A program made the position numbers and the translations under genes. Below the pieces are notes generated by a model. That model was not told the DNA's origin, ran no database searches, and worked only from the letters and a program-made list of their open reading frames with translations. From Pseudonocardia sp. C8 (GTDB lineage: Bacteria; Actinomycetota; Actinomycetes; Mycobacteriales; Pseudonocardiaceae), in NCBI RefSeq assembly GCF_014267175.1, contig NZ_JACMTR010000002.1:446001-510000 (forward strand): a stretch of 64,000 nt of DNA, in the 5' to 3' direction. How positions within the stretch are numbered: the first letter of the stretch is position 1; each line of letters starts with the position of its first letter. Shown here piece by piece: positions 33,334 through 47,395 of this stretch.

Positions 33334-34919
33334 GACGGCAGCCAGAGCTGGGCGTGCCAGTGCGCCTCCGTGATCGGGTCACCGACCAGGATCGGCCACA
33401 GCCAGATGAAGTTGACCCCGATCAGCGCCACCCACCCGGACACGACCAGCAGGCCGATCCGCCGTCGCCGCTCGGGCAGCCCGGCGTGCCCCAGCAGCTG
33501 GCCCATCACCAGCACGACCGCCAGCACCAGGAACGGCGCCACCGGCATCATGTAGAAGAAGTACATCTGCCGGTCCAGGTTGGCGAACCACGGCAGGAAA
33601 CCGGCGCCGTAGCCGACCAGCACCGCGGCCCAGCGCCAGTCGGTGCGGGTCACCGCCCGCCACAGGCCCCAGGCCAGCACCGGGACCGACGCCCACCACA
33701 GCGCCGGGGTGCCGACGAGCATCACCGCCGACACGCAGTCGGACTCCCCGCAGCCGGTCGCGGAGTCCGAGTAGCGGTAGAGCATCGGGCGCAGCCCCAT
33801 CGGCCACGTCCACGGCTTCGACTCCCACGGGTGCGCCCCGGCCGAGGACGTCGTCAGGTTCTCGTGGAACGCCAGCGCGCGGCCGTGGTAGTACCACAGC
33901 GACCGCACCGCGTCCGGCAGCCACGAGAACGCCCCGCCGGTCCCGATCTCCCGGCCGACCTGGTAGCGGTCGACGGCGTTCTCGCTGCCGAACCATGCCC
34001 ACCAGGACGCGACGTAGGTCAGCATCGGGACCAGGGCCAGTGCCCACAGCGCCGGCGCCAGATCCCGGACGACGGTCCCCGCCCACGGCCGCGCCACCCC
34101 GGCGCGGCGGCGCAGCGCGACGTCCCACAGCACGCAGAGCAGCCCGAACGCGGCCACGTAGTACGCGCCGTTCCACTTCACCGCGCAGGCGAGGCCCAGG
34201 CAGACCCCGGCCGTCAGCCGCCACCAGCGCACCCCCCAGCGCGGCCCGAACGGGGTGTCGCCGACCCGGTCCTCGGCGACCACCCGGGCCATCCGGGCCC
34301 GGACGTCGTCGCGGTCGCAGAGCAGCGCGGCGAACGCGGCCACCACGAAGACGGCCGAGAACGCGTCGAGCATCCCCAGCCGGGACTGCACGTGCGAGAG
34401 CCCGTCGGCGCACAGCAGCAGCCCGGCGAGCCCGCCGAGCGCGGTCGAGCGGGTGAGGCGGCGCCCGGCCCGCACCACGAGCAGCACCGTGACCACCCCG
34501 GCCAGCGCGGCCGCCGCCCGCCAGCCGACGCCGTCGTAGCCGAACACCAGCTGGCCCAGTGCGATCAGCTGCTTCGCCAGCGGCGGATGGACGATCTTCT
34601 CGTAGCCCGGGTTGTTCTCGACGCCGCCGTTGCGGACCATCTCCCAGGCCTGCGGCACGTAGTGCTTCTCGTCGAACACCGGCGTGCCCCGGTCGGTCGG
34701 CTCGCCCAGGTCGTAGAACCGCAGCAGCACCGCGATCAGCACGACCCCGGCCGTCACCCACCAGCCGCGCAGCCGGTCGGACGGCGGCGGGACGCCGAGC
34801 CCCGCCACCGGTCCGGGATCGGCGCGCCGCAACGGCGGCGGGGTGCCCACGGGGGTCAGGCCCGGTTCCGGGGCGGCCCCGGCGACCCGGCTGCCGGGGT
34901 CGGCGGTCGAGGTGGCCAT
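33324..34919 (-). CDS. pmt: Protein O-mannosyltransferase Pmt
   Basis: The 531-residue membrane protein is a GT39-type dolichyl(polyprenyl)-phosphate-mannose:protein mannosyltransferase that modifies secreted proteins. An Asp-Glu pair, the family catalytic site, lies in the first extracytoplasmic loop (TPVFDEKHYVPQAWEMVRNGG), followed by HPPLAKQLIALGQ and LSHVQSRLGMLDAF; about 10 helices follow. ATG 34919 removes an implausible low-complexity extension. Divergent to rsmI, as for Rv1002c-Rv1003. Confidence 0.9.
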   Translation of the reverse strand: MATSTADPGSRVAGAAPEPGLTPVGTPPPLRRADPGPVAGLGVPPPSDRLRGWWVTAGVVLIAVLLRFYDLGEPTDRGTPVFDEKHYVPQAWEMVRNGGVENNPGYEKIVHPPLAKQLIALGQLVFGYDGVGWRAAAALAGVVTVLLVVRAGRRLTRSTALGGLAGLLLCADGLSHVQSRLGMLDAFSAVFVVAAFAALLCDRDDVRARMARVVAEDRVGDTPFGPRWGVRWWRLTAGVCLGLACAVKWNGAYYVAAFGLLCVLWDVALRRRAGVARPWAGTVVRDLAPALWALALVPMLTYVASWWAWFGSENAVDRYQVGREIGTGGAFSWLPDAVRSLWYYHGRALAFHENLTTSSAGAHPWESKPWTWPMGLRPMLYRYSDSATGCGESDCVSAVMLVGTPALWWASVPVLAWGLWRAVTRTDWRWAAVLVGYGAGFLPWFANLDRQMYFFYMMPVAPFLVLAVVLVMGQLLGHAGLPERRRRIGLLVVSGWVALIGVNFIWLWPILVGDPITEAHWHAQLWLPSWR

Positions 34920-34944
34920 CACCGGCGATCGTAGGCTGGCCGGT

Positions 34945-35790
34945 GTGTCGCCCGCTCCCGGTGTTCTCGTCCTCGCCGCCACCCCGCTCGGGGACCCGCG
35001 GGACGCCTCACCCCGGCTGCGCGAGCTGATCGGCGCCGCGGACGTCATCGCGGCCGAGGACACCCGCCGGTTCCGGAACCTCGCGTCCGCCCTGGACGTC
35101 ACCTGGACCGGCCGGATCGTCAGCCACTACGACGCCGTCGAGGCCGAGCGGCTGCCCGGGCTGCTCGACGCCGTCCGGGACGGGGCGACCGTGCTGGTGG
35201 TGTCGGACGCGGGGATGCCGGCCGTGTCCGACCCCGGCTACCGGCTGGTCGCCGCGGCCGCCGCGGCGGGCCTGCCGGTGACCTGCGCCCCCGGCCCGTC
35301 CGCGGTGACGACGGCGCTGGTGCTGTCCGGCCTGCCCTGCGAGCGGTTCTGCTTCGACGGGTTCCCGCCGCGCCGCTCCGGCGAGCGGCGGCGCTGGCTG
35401 GAGACGCTGCGCGACGAGCGGCGCGCCGTGGTGTTCTTCGAGTCGCCGCGGCGGACCGCGGACACCCTCGCCGACGCCGTCGCGGTGCTGGGCCCCGACC
35501 GGCCGGCGGCGGTGTGCCGGGAGCTGACCAAGACCCACGAGCAGGTCGTGCGGGGCACCCTGGCGTCGGTCCACGAGTGGGCCGCAGGCGGGGACGTGCT
35601 CGGCGAGGTGACGGTCGTGCTCGCCGGAGCCGAGGCGCGCGGGGCGCCGCCGGTGGAGAGCCTGGTCGAGGCCGTGCGGGAACGCACCGAGGACGGCGAG
35701 CGGCTCAAGGACGCGGTCGCCGCGGTCGCCGAGGCCGCCGGGGTGCCGAAACGCGAGCTCTACAACGCGACCCTCGCCGCCCGGCACTAG
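34945..35790 (+). CDS. rsmI: 16S rRNA 2'-O-ribose C1402 methyltransferase RsmI
   Basis: The 281-residue protein shows the SAM-dependent tetrapyrrole-methylase fold typical of RsmI: VLVLAATPLGDPRD, ADVIAAEDTRRFRNL, VVSDAGMPAVSDPGYRLVAAA, CAPGPSAVTTALVLSGLP, FDGFPPR and VFFESPRRTADTLAD. The GTG start at 34945 lies 25 bp from the divergent pmt start. It is convergent with the antiporter gene 11 bp beyond its stop. Confidence 0.93.
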   Translation: MSPAPGVLVLAATPLGDPRDASPRLRELIGAADVIAAEDTRRFRNLASALDVTWTGRIVSHYDAVEAERLPGLLDAVRDGATVLVVSDAGMPAVSDPGYRLVAAAAAAGLPVTCAPGPSAVTTALVLSGLPCERFCFDGFPPRRSGERRRWLETLRDERRAVVFFESPRRTADTLADAVAVLGPDRPAAVCRELTKTHEQVVRGTLASVHEWAAGGDVLGEVTVVLAGAEARGAPPVESLVEAVRERTEDGERLKDAVAAVAEAAGVPKRELYNATLAARH

Positions 35791-35801
35791 CCGGGCGCCG
35801 G

Positions 35802-36977
35802 TCAGGCCACGGCCGGGGCGCGGACCGGGACCGCCCGCATGACCGGCTCGGCGCAGCGGGCCGCGATCGGCCCGAGCACCGCCATGATCAGCACGTAGGC
35901 CGTGGCCAGCGCGGACAGCTCGGCGGGGACGGCCGCGTACCCCACCGCCAGCCCGGCGATCACGATCGAGAACTCGCCCCGCGCGACCAGCGCCGCACCG
36001 GCCCGGGCCCGGCCCATCCGGCCGATCCGGGCCCGCCGGGCCGCCCACCAACCGGTCGCGATCTTCGTCAGGGTGGTCGCCACGGCCAGCACCAGCGCCC
36101 ACCCGAGCACCGGCGGGATCGCCCGCGGGTCCGTGGACAGCCCGAACACCACGAAGAACACCGCGGCGAACAGGTCCCGCAGCGGTTCCAGCAGCTTCGT
36201 CGCGTTCTCCGCGGTCGACCCGGAGATCGCGATGCCGAGCAGGAACGCGCCGACCGCCGCCGACACCTGCATCGCCTGGGCGAACCCGGCCACCAGCAGC
36301 GCGGCGCCGAGCACCTTGAGCAGGAACACCTCGCGGTCGTCGGAGTCGACGATCGCGGACACGTAGCGGCCGTAGCGCAGGGCCACGACCAGCACCACCG
36401 AGATCACCGCCAGCGAGATCGCGACCGCGCTGACTCCGCCCCACAGGGTCACGCCGAGCAGCACCGCCGTGAGGATCGGCAGGTAGAGGGCCATCACGAG
36501 GTCCTCGAACACCAGCACCGACAGGACCACCGGGGTCTCCCGGTTGCCGAGCCGGCCCAGGTCCGACAGGACCTTCGCGACGATCCCGGACGACGAGATG
36601 TAGGTGACGCCGCCGAGCACCATCGCCCCGACCGGTCCCCAGCCCAGGATCAGCGCCACCGCGACGCCCGGGCTCGCGTTGAGCACGATGTCGAGCACGC
36701 CCGCGGTCCAGGACCGCCGCAGCCCGGTGACGAGCTCGGCCGCGGTGTACTCCAGCCCGAGCAGCAACAGCAGCAGGACGACGCCGACCTCGCCGGCCAG
36801 CGAGGTGAACTCGCCGATGTCGCCGAGCGGGATGATCCCGCCGGAGCCGAAGGCGAGCCCGCCGATCAGGTAGAGCGGGATCGGGGACAGCCCGATCCGC
36901 TGGGCCAGCCGGCCGAGCAGGCCGAGCCCGAAGAAGACGGCGCCGAGCTCGAGCAGTTCGAGTGCGGTGTGGTCCAA
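35802..36977 (-). CDS. CPA2 cation:proton antiporter, KhtU-like
   Basis: The 391-residue membrane protein has about 12 helices with the CPA2/Kef signature (LELGAVFFGLGLLGRLAQRIGLSPIPLYLIGGLAFG, then GVVLLLLLLGLEYT). It lies 18 bp after a TrkA-C-domain protein gene on the same strand, the KhtT-KhtU arrangement, so it likely exchanges K+ (or Na+) for H+ under control of that subunit. Cytoplasmic RCK-N domains are absent from this polypeptide. Confidence 0.85.
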   Translation of the reverse strand: MDHTALELLELGAVFFGLGLLGRLAQRIGLSPIPLYLIGGLAFGSGGIIPLGDIGEFTSLAGEVGVVLLLLLLGLEYTAAELVTGLRRSWTAGVLDIVLNASPGVAVALILGWGPVGAMVLGGVTYISSSGIVAKVLSDLGRLGNRETPVVLSVLVFEDLVMALYLPILTAVLLGVTLWGGVSAVAISLAVISVVLVVALRYGRYVSAIVDSDDREVFLLKVLGAALLVAGFAQAMQVSAAVGAFLLGIAISGSTAENATKLLEPLRDLFAAVFFVVFGLSTDPRAIPPVLGWALVLAVATTLTKIATGWWAARRARIGRMGRARAGAALVARGEFSIVIAGLAVGYAAVPAELSALATAYVLIMAVLGPIAARCAEPVMRAVPVRAPAVA

Positions 36978-36995
36978 GGATCCGTCCCGTCCCGC

Positions 36996-37478
36996 TCAGC
37001 CACGGGACAGGACGTCGGCGGCCTGCTCCAGCTTGTCGGCCAGGCCGACGGCGATCACGATGTCGCCGCCCGCGAGGACGAAGTCCGGTGTCGGCGAGGG
37101 ATGGACCTGCCCGGCACGCATCACCGCGACCACCGAGACCTGGGTCCGGGTCCGCAGCGCGGTGTCGCCGAGCGGGCGGCCGTCGTAGGGGCTGTTCGGC
37201 TTGATCGGCAGCTTGCGGGTGGTGATGCCCGGGAGGTCGCGGTGCTCGTCGTTGAGCTGGTTCACCAGCTGCGGCGCCCCGAGGAGGTTCGCCAGCGCGC
37301 CCGCCTCCTCGACGGTGAGCGGCAGCGCGGCGACGCACGCGTCCGGATCGTCCGCCCGCGAGAGGATCAGCTCGATCCGGCCGTCCCGGTGCGAGATGAC
37401 CCCGATCCGGCGCCCGTTGCGCAGCTCGATCTCCTTGCGCACCCCGATGCCGGGCAGCGGTGTCACGTCCACGTTCAC
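36996..37478 (-). CDS. TrkA-C (RCK-C) regulatory subunit, KhtT-like
   Basis: The 160-residue soluble protein has an N-terminal domain (VDVTPLPGIGVRKEIELRNGRRIGVISHRDGRIEL) found in KhtT-type proteins and a C-terminal RCK-C domain (LGDTALRTRTQVSVVAVMRAGQVHPSPTPDFVLAGGDIVIAVG). RCK-C domains bind nucleotides such as c-di-AMP and gate antiporters. The GTG at 37478 gives the natural N-terminus. It is the first gene of a two-gene operon with the antiporter. Confidence 0.85.
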   Translation of the reverse strand: MNVDVTPLPGIGVRKEIELRNGRRIGVISHRDGRIELILSRADDPDACVAALPLTVEEAGALANLLGAPQLVNQLNDEHRDLPGITTRKLPIKPNSPYDGRPLGDTALRTRTQVSVVAVMRAGQVHPSPTPDFVLAGGDIVIAVGLADKLEQAADVLSRG

Positions 37479-37589
37479 ACCGCAACGGTACGCCGGGGGC
37501 TGCCGTGAGATCCGGCGCGGCACCGGCCCGGGCCGCCGCCGGACCGGGCGCCGCGCGCCCCGTTCGCGCCGGTGAATACGCTGGAGAGC

Positions 37590-39376
37590 ATGAGTAATGC
37601 CGTGCTGACCGCCGTGGCGTGGCCCTACGCCAACGGTCCCCGGCACATCGGCCACGTCTCCGGCTTCGGTGTGCCCTCCGACGTGTTCGCCCGGTACCGG
37701 CGAATGGTGGGGGACCGGGTGCTGATGGTCTCCGGCACCGACGAGCACGGCACCCCCATCCAGGTCCAGGCCGACGCCGAGGGCCTGACCCCGCGGCAGC
37801 TGGCGGACAAGTACAACGACGTGATCACCCGGGACCTGCAGGGCCTGGGCCTGTCCTACGACCTGTTCACCCGCACGACGACGACGAACCACTACGAGGT
37901 CGTGCAGCACCTGTTCACGGCCCTGTACAAGAACGGCTACGTCGTCCCGAAGACGCAGCTGGGCGCGATCAGCCCGTCGACCGGGCGCACCCTGCCGGAC
38001 CGCTACATCGAGGGCACCTGCCCGATCTGCGGCTACGACGGCGCCCGCGGCGACCAGTGCGACAACTGCGGCAACCAGCTCGACCCGGCCGACCTGCGCA
38101 ACCCGCGGTCGCGGATCAACGGCGAGGTCCCCGAGTTCGTCGAGACCGAGCACTTCTTCCTCGACCTGCCCGCGTTCTCCGACGCGCTCGGCTCCTGGCT
38201 GGCCACCCGCACCGACTGGCGGCCGAACGTGCTGCGGTTCTCCGCCAACCTGGTGGAGAACCTCAAGCCGCGGGCGATCACCCGGGACCTCGAGTGGGGC
38301 GTCCCGGTGCCGCTGGACGGCTGGTCGGACAACCCGATGAAGAAGATCTACGTCTGGTTCGACGCGGTCATCGGCTACCTGTCCGCGTCGGTGGAGTGGG
38401 CCCGCCGCGGGCCCGACCCGGACGCCTGGAAGCAGTGGTGGACCGACCCGGCCGCCCAGGCGTACTACTTCATGGGCAAGGACAACATCACCTTCCACTC
38501 GGTGATGTGGCCGGCGATCCTGCTCGGGCACAACGGGCAGGGCGACCGCGGCGGCGAGCCCGGCGCCTACGGGACGCTCGACCTGCCCAGCGAGGTCGTG
38601 TCGTCGGAGTACCTGACGATGAGCGGGTCGAAGTTCTCCACCAGCCGCGGCACCGTGATCTACGTCGGCGACTTCCTGCGGGAGTTCGGGCCGGATGCGC
38701 TGCGCTACCACATCGCCGTCGCCGGGCCGGAGAACCAGGACGTCGACTTCACCTGGGACGAGTTCGTCCGCCGGATCAACTTCGAGCTGGCCAACGAGTG
38801 GGGCAACCTGGTCAACCGGTCCATCTCGATGGCGCACAAGAACGTGGGCGCGGTCCCGGAGCCGAAGGCCCCGGCCCAGGCCGACGCCGAGCTGCTCGCC
38901 TACGCCAAGGCCGGGTTCGACACGGTCGGCGGGCTGCTCGCCCGGAACCGGTTCAAGCAGGCCTCGACCGAGGCGATGCGGGTGGTCACCGCCGCCAACC
39001 GGTACCTGTCCGACCAGGAGCCGTGGAAGCGCAAGGAGGACCCGGACCGCCGGGACACGATCCTGCACACCGCGCTGCAGGTCGTGCAGGACGCCAACAC
39101 CCTGCTCACCCCGTTCCTGCCGCACTCGGCGCAGAAGGTGCACGAGGCACTCGGCGGCACCGGGGTGTGGGCGGCGCAGCCGGAGCGCACGGAGGTCGCC
39201 GACCTCGGTGACGGCCCCGCGTACCCGGTGCTGACCGGGGACTACGCGGCCGAGCAGGCACACTGGGGGTCCACCCCGATCGAGGTCGGCCGGCCACTGG
39301 CCAAGCCGACGCCGATCTTCGCGAAGCTGGCGCCGGAGCTGGGGGAGACGGGCCCCGAGTGGGCCCCGATCGACCG

Positions 39377-39380
<4 letters not shown>
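37590..39380 (+). CDS. metG: Methionyl-tRNA synthetase
   Basis: The 596-residue class I synthetase charges tRNA-Met. The HIGH motif is in [12 protein letters not shown], the zinc knuckle is [18 protein letters not shown], and the KMSKS equivalent is GSKFSTSRG. The anticodon-binding helical domain ([28 protein letters not shown]) fills the C-terminus. ATG 37590 gives the canonical start. Its stop overlaps the tatD GTG. Confidence 0.95.
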
Positions 39381-41418
<2,038 letters not shown>

Positions 41419-41462
41419 CCTCCGGTCCCGGCCCGTCCGCGTCGCGCGGGGACAATGGGCCC

Positions 41463-42371
41463 GTGAGCGAGCATGGCACCGCCCGGCTGCTGGGCCCCGC
41501 GGACGTCCGGGCGCTGGCCGACCGGCTGGGGCTGCGCCCCACCAAGAAGCTCGGCCAGAACTTCGTGCACGACGCCAACACGGTCCGCCGGATCGTGAAG
41601 GTGGCCGGCATCGGCAGCGACGACGTCGTGCTGGAGGTCGGGCCCGGGCTCGGCTCGCTGACCCTCGCCCTGCTCCCGGTGGCCGCCCGGGTGCACGCGG
41701 TCGAGATCGACCCCACGCTCGCCGGGCTGCTCCCGGACACCGTCGCCGACCGGGCACCCGAGCTCGCCGGCCGGCTCACGGTCACCGGGGCGGACGCGCT
41801 GCGGGTCACCGCCGCCGATCTCGCGGCCGGCTCGGGCGACGGCCTCCCGGCCCGGCCCGCGGTGTCGACGGGGTCGGCGCTGCCGACGGCAATCGTCGCG
41901 AACCTGCCGTACAACGTGGCCGTCCCCGTGTTGCTGCACCTGCTCGCCGAGCTGCCCGGCATCGAACGCGGGCTCGTCATGGTGCAGGCCGAGGTCGCCG
42001 ACCGGCTCGCCGCCCGCCCCGGCTCGAAGGAGTACGGCGCGCCCAGCGCCAAGCTGGCCTGGTACGCCGACGCCCGCCGCGCCGGCCCCGTCCCGCGGGC
42101 CGTGTTCTGGCCGGTTCCCGGTGTGGACTCCGGGCTGCTCGCGTTCACCCGGCACGACCCGCCCGCCGGCGCGGACCGGGCCGCGACGTTCGCGGTGATC
42201 GAGGCGGCGTTCGCGCAGCGCCGCAAGTCACTGCGCGGCGCACTCGCCGGCTGGGCGGGCTCCCCGGGCGCGGCCGAGGCGGCGCTGCGCGCGGCCGGGG
42301 TCGATCCCACCTCGCGGGCCGAGCGGCTCTCGGTCGCCGACTTCGCCTCCGTGGCGCTGGCGCGCTCGTGA
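41463..42371 (+). CDS. rsmA: 16S rRNA dimethyladenosine transferase RsmA (KsgA)
   Basis: The 302-residue enzyme dimethylates two adenines near the 3' end of 16S rRNA. Motifs are [33 protein letters not shown] (SAM site), [25 protein letters not shown] (NLPY) and the C-terminal [12 protein letters not shown]. The GTG at 41463 is the family-typical start. Its stop codon is inside a very strong hairpin. Confidence 0.94.
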   Translation: MSEHGTARLLGPADVRALADRLGLRPTKKLGQNFVHDANTVRRIVKVAGIGSDDVVLEVGPGLGSLTLALLPVAARVHAVEIDPTLAGLLPDTVADRAPELAGRLTVTGADALRVTAADLAAGSGDGLPARPAVSTGSALPTAIVANLPYNVAVPVLLHLLAELPGIERGLVMVQAEVADRLAARPGSKEYGAPSAKLAWYADARRAGPVPRAVFWPVPGVDSGLLAFTRHDPPAGADRAATFAVIEAAFAQRRKSLRGALAGWAGSPGAAEAALRAAGVDPTSRAERLSVADFASVALARS

Positions 42372-42407
42372 GTGGTTCGGAGGGCTCCGGCCCTCCGAAC
42401 CACTCAC
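42368..42407 (+). terminator. Perfect 17-bp hairpin overlapping the rsmA stop
   Basis: GTGAGTGGTTCGGAGGG pairs without mismatch to CCCTCCGAACCACTCAC around a CTCCGG loop. The TGA of rsmA is within the left arm. It probably ends the rpf-rsmA transcript before the MFS gene. Confidence 0.75.
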
Positions 42408-42437
42408 GGGCATCATGAGGTGGTGGCGAGGGAACGA

Positions 42438-43985
42438 GTGATCAGCGCGGACGGGACCAGTCCGTGGCCGGCGTTGTGGGCGCTGGTCATCGGGTTCTTC
42501 ATGATCCTGGTCGACGCCACGATCGTCACGGTCGCGACACCCGCGCTGCTCGCGGCGTTCGGCGCGGACGTCAACTCCGTGGTCTGGGTGACCAGCGCCT
42601 ACCTGCTCGCGTACGCCGTCCCCCTGCTCATCACCGGCCGTCTCGGTGACCGGTTCGGGCCCAAGCACGTCTACCTCGCCGGGCTCGCCGTGTTCACCCT
42701 CGCCTCGCTGTGGTGCGGGCTCACGGCGTCGGTCGGGATGCTGATCCTCGCCCGGGTCGCCCAGGGGCTCGGCGCGGCGATGATGACCCCGCAGACGATG
42801 GCGGTGATCACGCGGACGTTCCCGGCGGCGCAACGCGGTCGCGCGATGAGCCTGTGGGGTGCGGTCGCCGGCGTCGCCACGCTCGCCGGCCCGATCCTGG
42901 GCGGGCTGCTCGTCGGCGGCCTCGGCTGGCAGTGGATCTTCTTCGTGAACGTGCCGTTCGGGGTCGTCGCGTTCGCCGCGGTGTGGTGGCTGGTGCCGTC
43001 GCTGGCGACCACGGTCCACCGGTTCGACCTGGTCGGCGTCGTGCTCTCGGCGACCGGGATGTTCCTGCTGGTCTTCGGCATCCAGGAGGGCCAGAAGTAC
43101 GGCTGGGGCCCGATCGTCGGGCCGGTGCCGGTGTGGGCGATGATCGTCGCCGGTGCCCTGGTGCTCGTGGTGTTCGTGGGATGGCAGGCCGTGCTGGGTC
43201 GGCGCGGGGGCGAGCCGCTGGTCGCGCTGCGCCTGTTCCGGGACCGCAACTTCTCCCTGGCCAACATCGCGATCTGTACGGTCGGCTTCGCGATCACCGC
43301 GCAGGGCTTCCCGCTGATGATCTACGCGCAGAGCGTGCGCGGGTACTCCCCGACCGAGGCCGCGCTGCTGCTGGCCCCGCTGGCGATCCTCTCCGGCGGG
43401 CTGGCCCCGTGGACCGGTCGGCTCACCGACCGGATCCATCCGCGGCTGATCGGCGGCTTCGGGATGACGACGTTCGTGCTCGGCCTGGTGTGGCTGGCGC
43501 TGGTCATGGGCCCGGACACCCCGGTCTGGCAGCTGTTGCTGCCGATCGCGCTGCTCGGCGTCTCGAACTCGTGCGTGTGGGCGCCGATCTCCACCAGCGC
43601 CACCCGGAACCTGCCGATGGATCTCGCCGGGTCCGGGTCCGGGGTCTACAACACCACCCGGCAGGTCGGGGCGGTGCTGGGCAGCGCGGGCATCGCCGTG
43701 CTGATGGAGGCCCGGATCGCGGCGCTCGTCCCCGGCGCGGCCCGCGGGGGATCGGGCTCCCCGGAGACCGCCGCCGCGTCCGGCCCGCTGCCCGGGGCGA
43801 TCCGCGAGCCGTTCGCGGCGGCGATGGCGCAGTCGGTGCTGCTGCCCGCGGCCGTCCTGGTGATCGGGCTGGTCGCGGTGGCGTGCTTCGCCACGCCGCG
43901 CCACCTCCTGCCGCGGCGGGAGGCCGCGGTCGCGGCGGGCGCGGGCGCGGCGCCGCCCGGTGGTGGGGCGGTCCGCGGCGGATGA
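42438..43985 (+). CDS. MFS drug exporter, DHA2 (14-helix) family
   Basis: The 515-residue membrane protein has the DHA2 pattern: PALWALVIGFFMILVDATIVTVATP, the loop-2 motif GRLGDRFGPKHVYLAG, ARVAQGLGAAMMTPQTMAVI, and motif C WGAVAGVATLAGPILGGLL. Such proteins expel hydrophobic compounds by proton antiport. GTG 42438 has a good GAGGGA site; GTG 42423 or 42420 are alternatives. It interrupts the rsmA-ispE order known in mycobacteria and is separated from ispE by a repeat cluster. Confidence 0.88.
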   Translation: MISADGTSPWPALWALVIGFFMILVDATIVTVATPALLAAFGADVNSVVWVTSAYLLAYAVPLLITGRLGDRFGPKHVYLAGLAVFTLASLWCGLTASVGMLILARVAQGLGAAMMTPQTMAVITRTFPAAQRGRAMSLWGAVAGVATLAGPILGGLLVGGLGWQWIFFVNVPFGVVAFAAVWWLVPSLATTVHRFDLVGVVLSATGMFLLVFGIQEGQKYGWGPIVGPVPVWAMIVAGALVLVVFVGWQAVLGRRGGEPLVALRLFRDRNFSLANIAICTVGFAITAQGFPLMIYAQSVRGYSPTEAALLLAPLAILSGGLAPWTGRLTDRIHPRLIGGFGMTTFVLGLVWLALVMGPDTPVWQLLLPIALLGVSNSCVWAPISTSATRNLPMDLAGSGSGVYNTTRQVGAVLGSAGIAVLMEARIAALVPGAARGGSGSPETAAASGPLPGAIREPFAAAMAQSVLLPAAVLVIGLVAVACFATPRHLLPRREAAVAAGAGAAPPGGGAVRGG

Positions 43986-44042
43986 CCCGGGTTCGGTGGC
44001 CCGGCGGTGGGACGGTGGCCGCGTGTCGGCCGCGGTGTCCGG

Positions 44043-44214
44043 GTCGATCTGCACGTTGTCGCCCGTGGCAGGGCGGCATCGTGCGTCTCGGCCCCCACGC
44101 CCGGGTCGATCTTCGCGATACGGCCCCGGGCAGGGCGGCAACGTGCATCTCGGAGGCGGCACCGGGATCGATCTGCACGGTTGCACCCGACCGGGGGCGG
44201 ATGCGTGCCTCCCA
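44043..44214 (-). repeat. Three copies of a 48-bp hairpin repeat, 62-bp period (inverted orientation)
   Basis: Within the 362-bp gap 43986-44347, which has no gene, units at 44043-44090, 44105-44152 and 44167-44214 each begin (G/A)TCGATCT and end near CGTGC-TCTCG. Read on the minus strand they match the units at 53920-54278, for example GGCACGCATCCGCCCC here against GCGCACGCATCCGCCCC there. The repeat spacing is 62 bp, as in the other cluster. Arms GCAC and GTGC and inner C/G-rich segments can pair. Confidence 0.75.
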
Positions 44215-44347
44215 TCCCGACGATCGGCGGGGACCGGACGGCGGGCGAGCCCGGCGTGGCGGAAGGAGCCGGGCGCGCCGGTGAACCGGCCCACCTCGAC
44301 CGGGCGGGTGGCGGCGAATCCGGGCGCGGGGCCCGTAGGGTTGAACG

Positions 44348-45325
44348 GTGCTGTCCGCCGTGCCGCGACCGGTCACCGTCCGGGTGCCCGCGAAGATCAA
44401 CCTGCACCTCGCCGTGGGCGGGGTGCGGCCGGACGGCTTCCACGACCTGGTCACCGTGTTCCACGCCGTCAGCCTGTTCGACGAGGTGTCCGTGGAGCCC
44501 GCCGAGGCGCCGGCCCTGGACGTGCACGGCGACGGGGTGGCCGAGGTCCCGCTGGACGCCACGAACCTGGCCTGGCGGGCCGTCGAGCTGCTGGCGCGGA
44601 AGGCCGGCCGCGAGCCGGACGTCCGGGTGACCCTGCGCAAGGGCATCCCGGTCGCAGGGGGGATGGCGGGCGGCTCCGCCGACGCGGCCGGGGCACTCGT
44701 CGCGCTGGCCGCGCTGTGGCGGATGGAGCTGGGCCGCGACGAGCTGGCCGCGCTGGCCGCCGAGCTGGGCTCGGACGTCACGTTCGGGCTGCACGGCGGC
44801 ACCGCGCTCGGCACCGGCCGCGGCGAGCAGATCATCCCGGTGCTGGCCCGGCACAAGCTGCACTGGGTGATCGCGCTGGCCCGCGGCGGGCTGTCCACCC
44901 CGGCGGTGTTCGGTGAGCTGGACCGGCTCCGCGGCGACGGCGAGATCACCGAGCGGCCGGTGGAACCGGTGCTGGAGGCGCTCGCCGGCGGCGACCCCCG
45001 GCAGCTGGCCCTGAACCTGGGCAACGACCTGCAGGCCGCCGCCGTGTCCATGGCACCGGACCTGCGCCGCACCCTGCGTGCCGGGGTGAACGCCGGTGCA
45101 CTGGCCGGGCTGGTGTCCGGCTCCGGCCCGACCTGCGCGTTCCTCTGCGCGGACGCCGACTCGGCCGTCGAGGTCGCGACCGAGCTGGCCGGGATGGGCG
45201 TCTGCCGCACCGTCCGCGTCGCGCACGGCCCGGTCGCCGGGGCCCGCGTGATCGACGACAACGACCCACCGCCGGACCGCGGCGGGCCCACCGGGTCCGG
45301 CGCCTGGCCCCCGGCGCGTGCCTGA
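44348..45325 (+). CDS. ispE: 4-diphosphocytidyl-2-C-methyl-D-erythritol kinase IspE
   Basis: The 325-residue GHMP kinase catalyses the third committed step of the MEP isoprenoid pathway. It shows [31 protein letters not shown], the ATP loop [35 protein letters not shown] and [11 protein letters not shown]. The GTG at 44348 is the normal start. The last about 25 residues are a proline-rich extension without family similarity. The ABC-F gene follows 17 bp later. Confidence 0.93.
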   Translation: MLSAVPRPVTVRVPAKINLHLAVGGVRPDGFHDLVTVFHAVSLFDEVSVEPAEAPALDVHGDGVAEVPLDATNLAWRAVELLARKAGREPDVRVTLRKGIPVAGGMAGGSADAAGALVALAALWRMELGRDELAALAAELGSDVTFGLHGGTALGTGRGEQIIPVLARHKLHWVIALARGGLSTPAVFGELDRLRGDGEITERPVEPVLEALAGGDPRQLALNLGNDLQAAAVSMAPDLRRTLRAGVNAGALAGLVSGSGPTCAFLCADADSAVEVATELAGMGVCRTVRVAHGPVAGARVIDDNDPPPDRGGPTGSGAWPPARA

Positions 45326-45342
45326 TGGATGTGACCCGCTGA

Positions 45343-47169
<1,827 letters not shown>

Positions 47170-47395
47170 GGCATCTCCTACTCCGGGAGGACGCTGCCGG
47201 CGGCGGATATCAGTAGTTCGACCGATTCGGACGGGCCCGCGCCCGGATAGCGTGGCAGTCGCGTCACGGCGGGCTGGGGAGCGTCGCCGGCGACGCGGGG
47301 GGCCGGCCGGCTCCGTCGCCGTTCGTCGGGGGACGGCGACGGGCCGGCCGACGTTCGTGCCCCGGGGTGTCGGGGGTCCGTGTCAGGCTCCGGTC

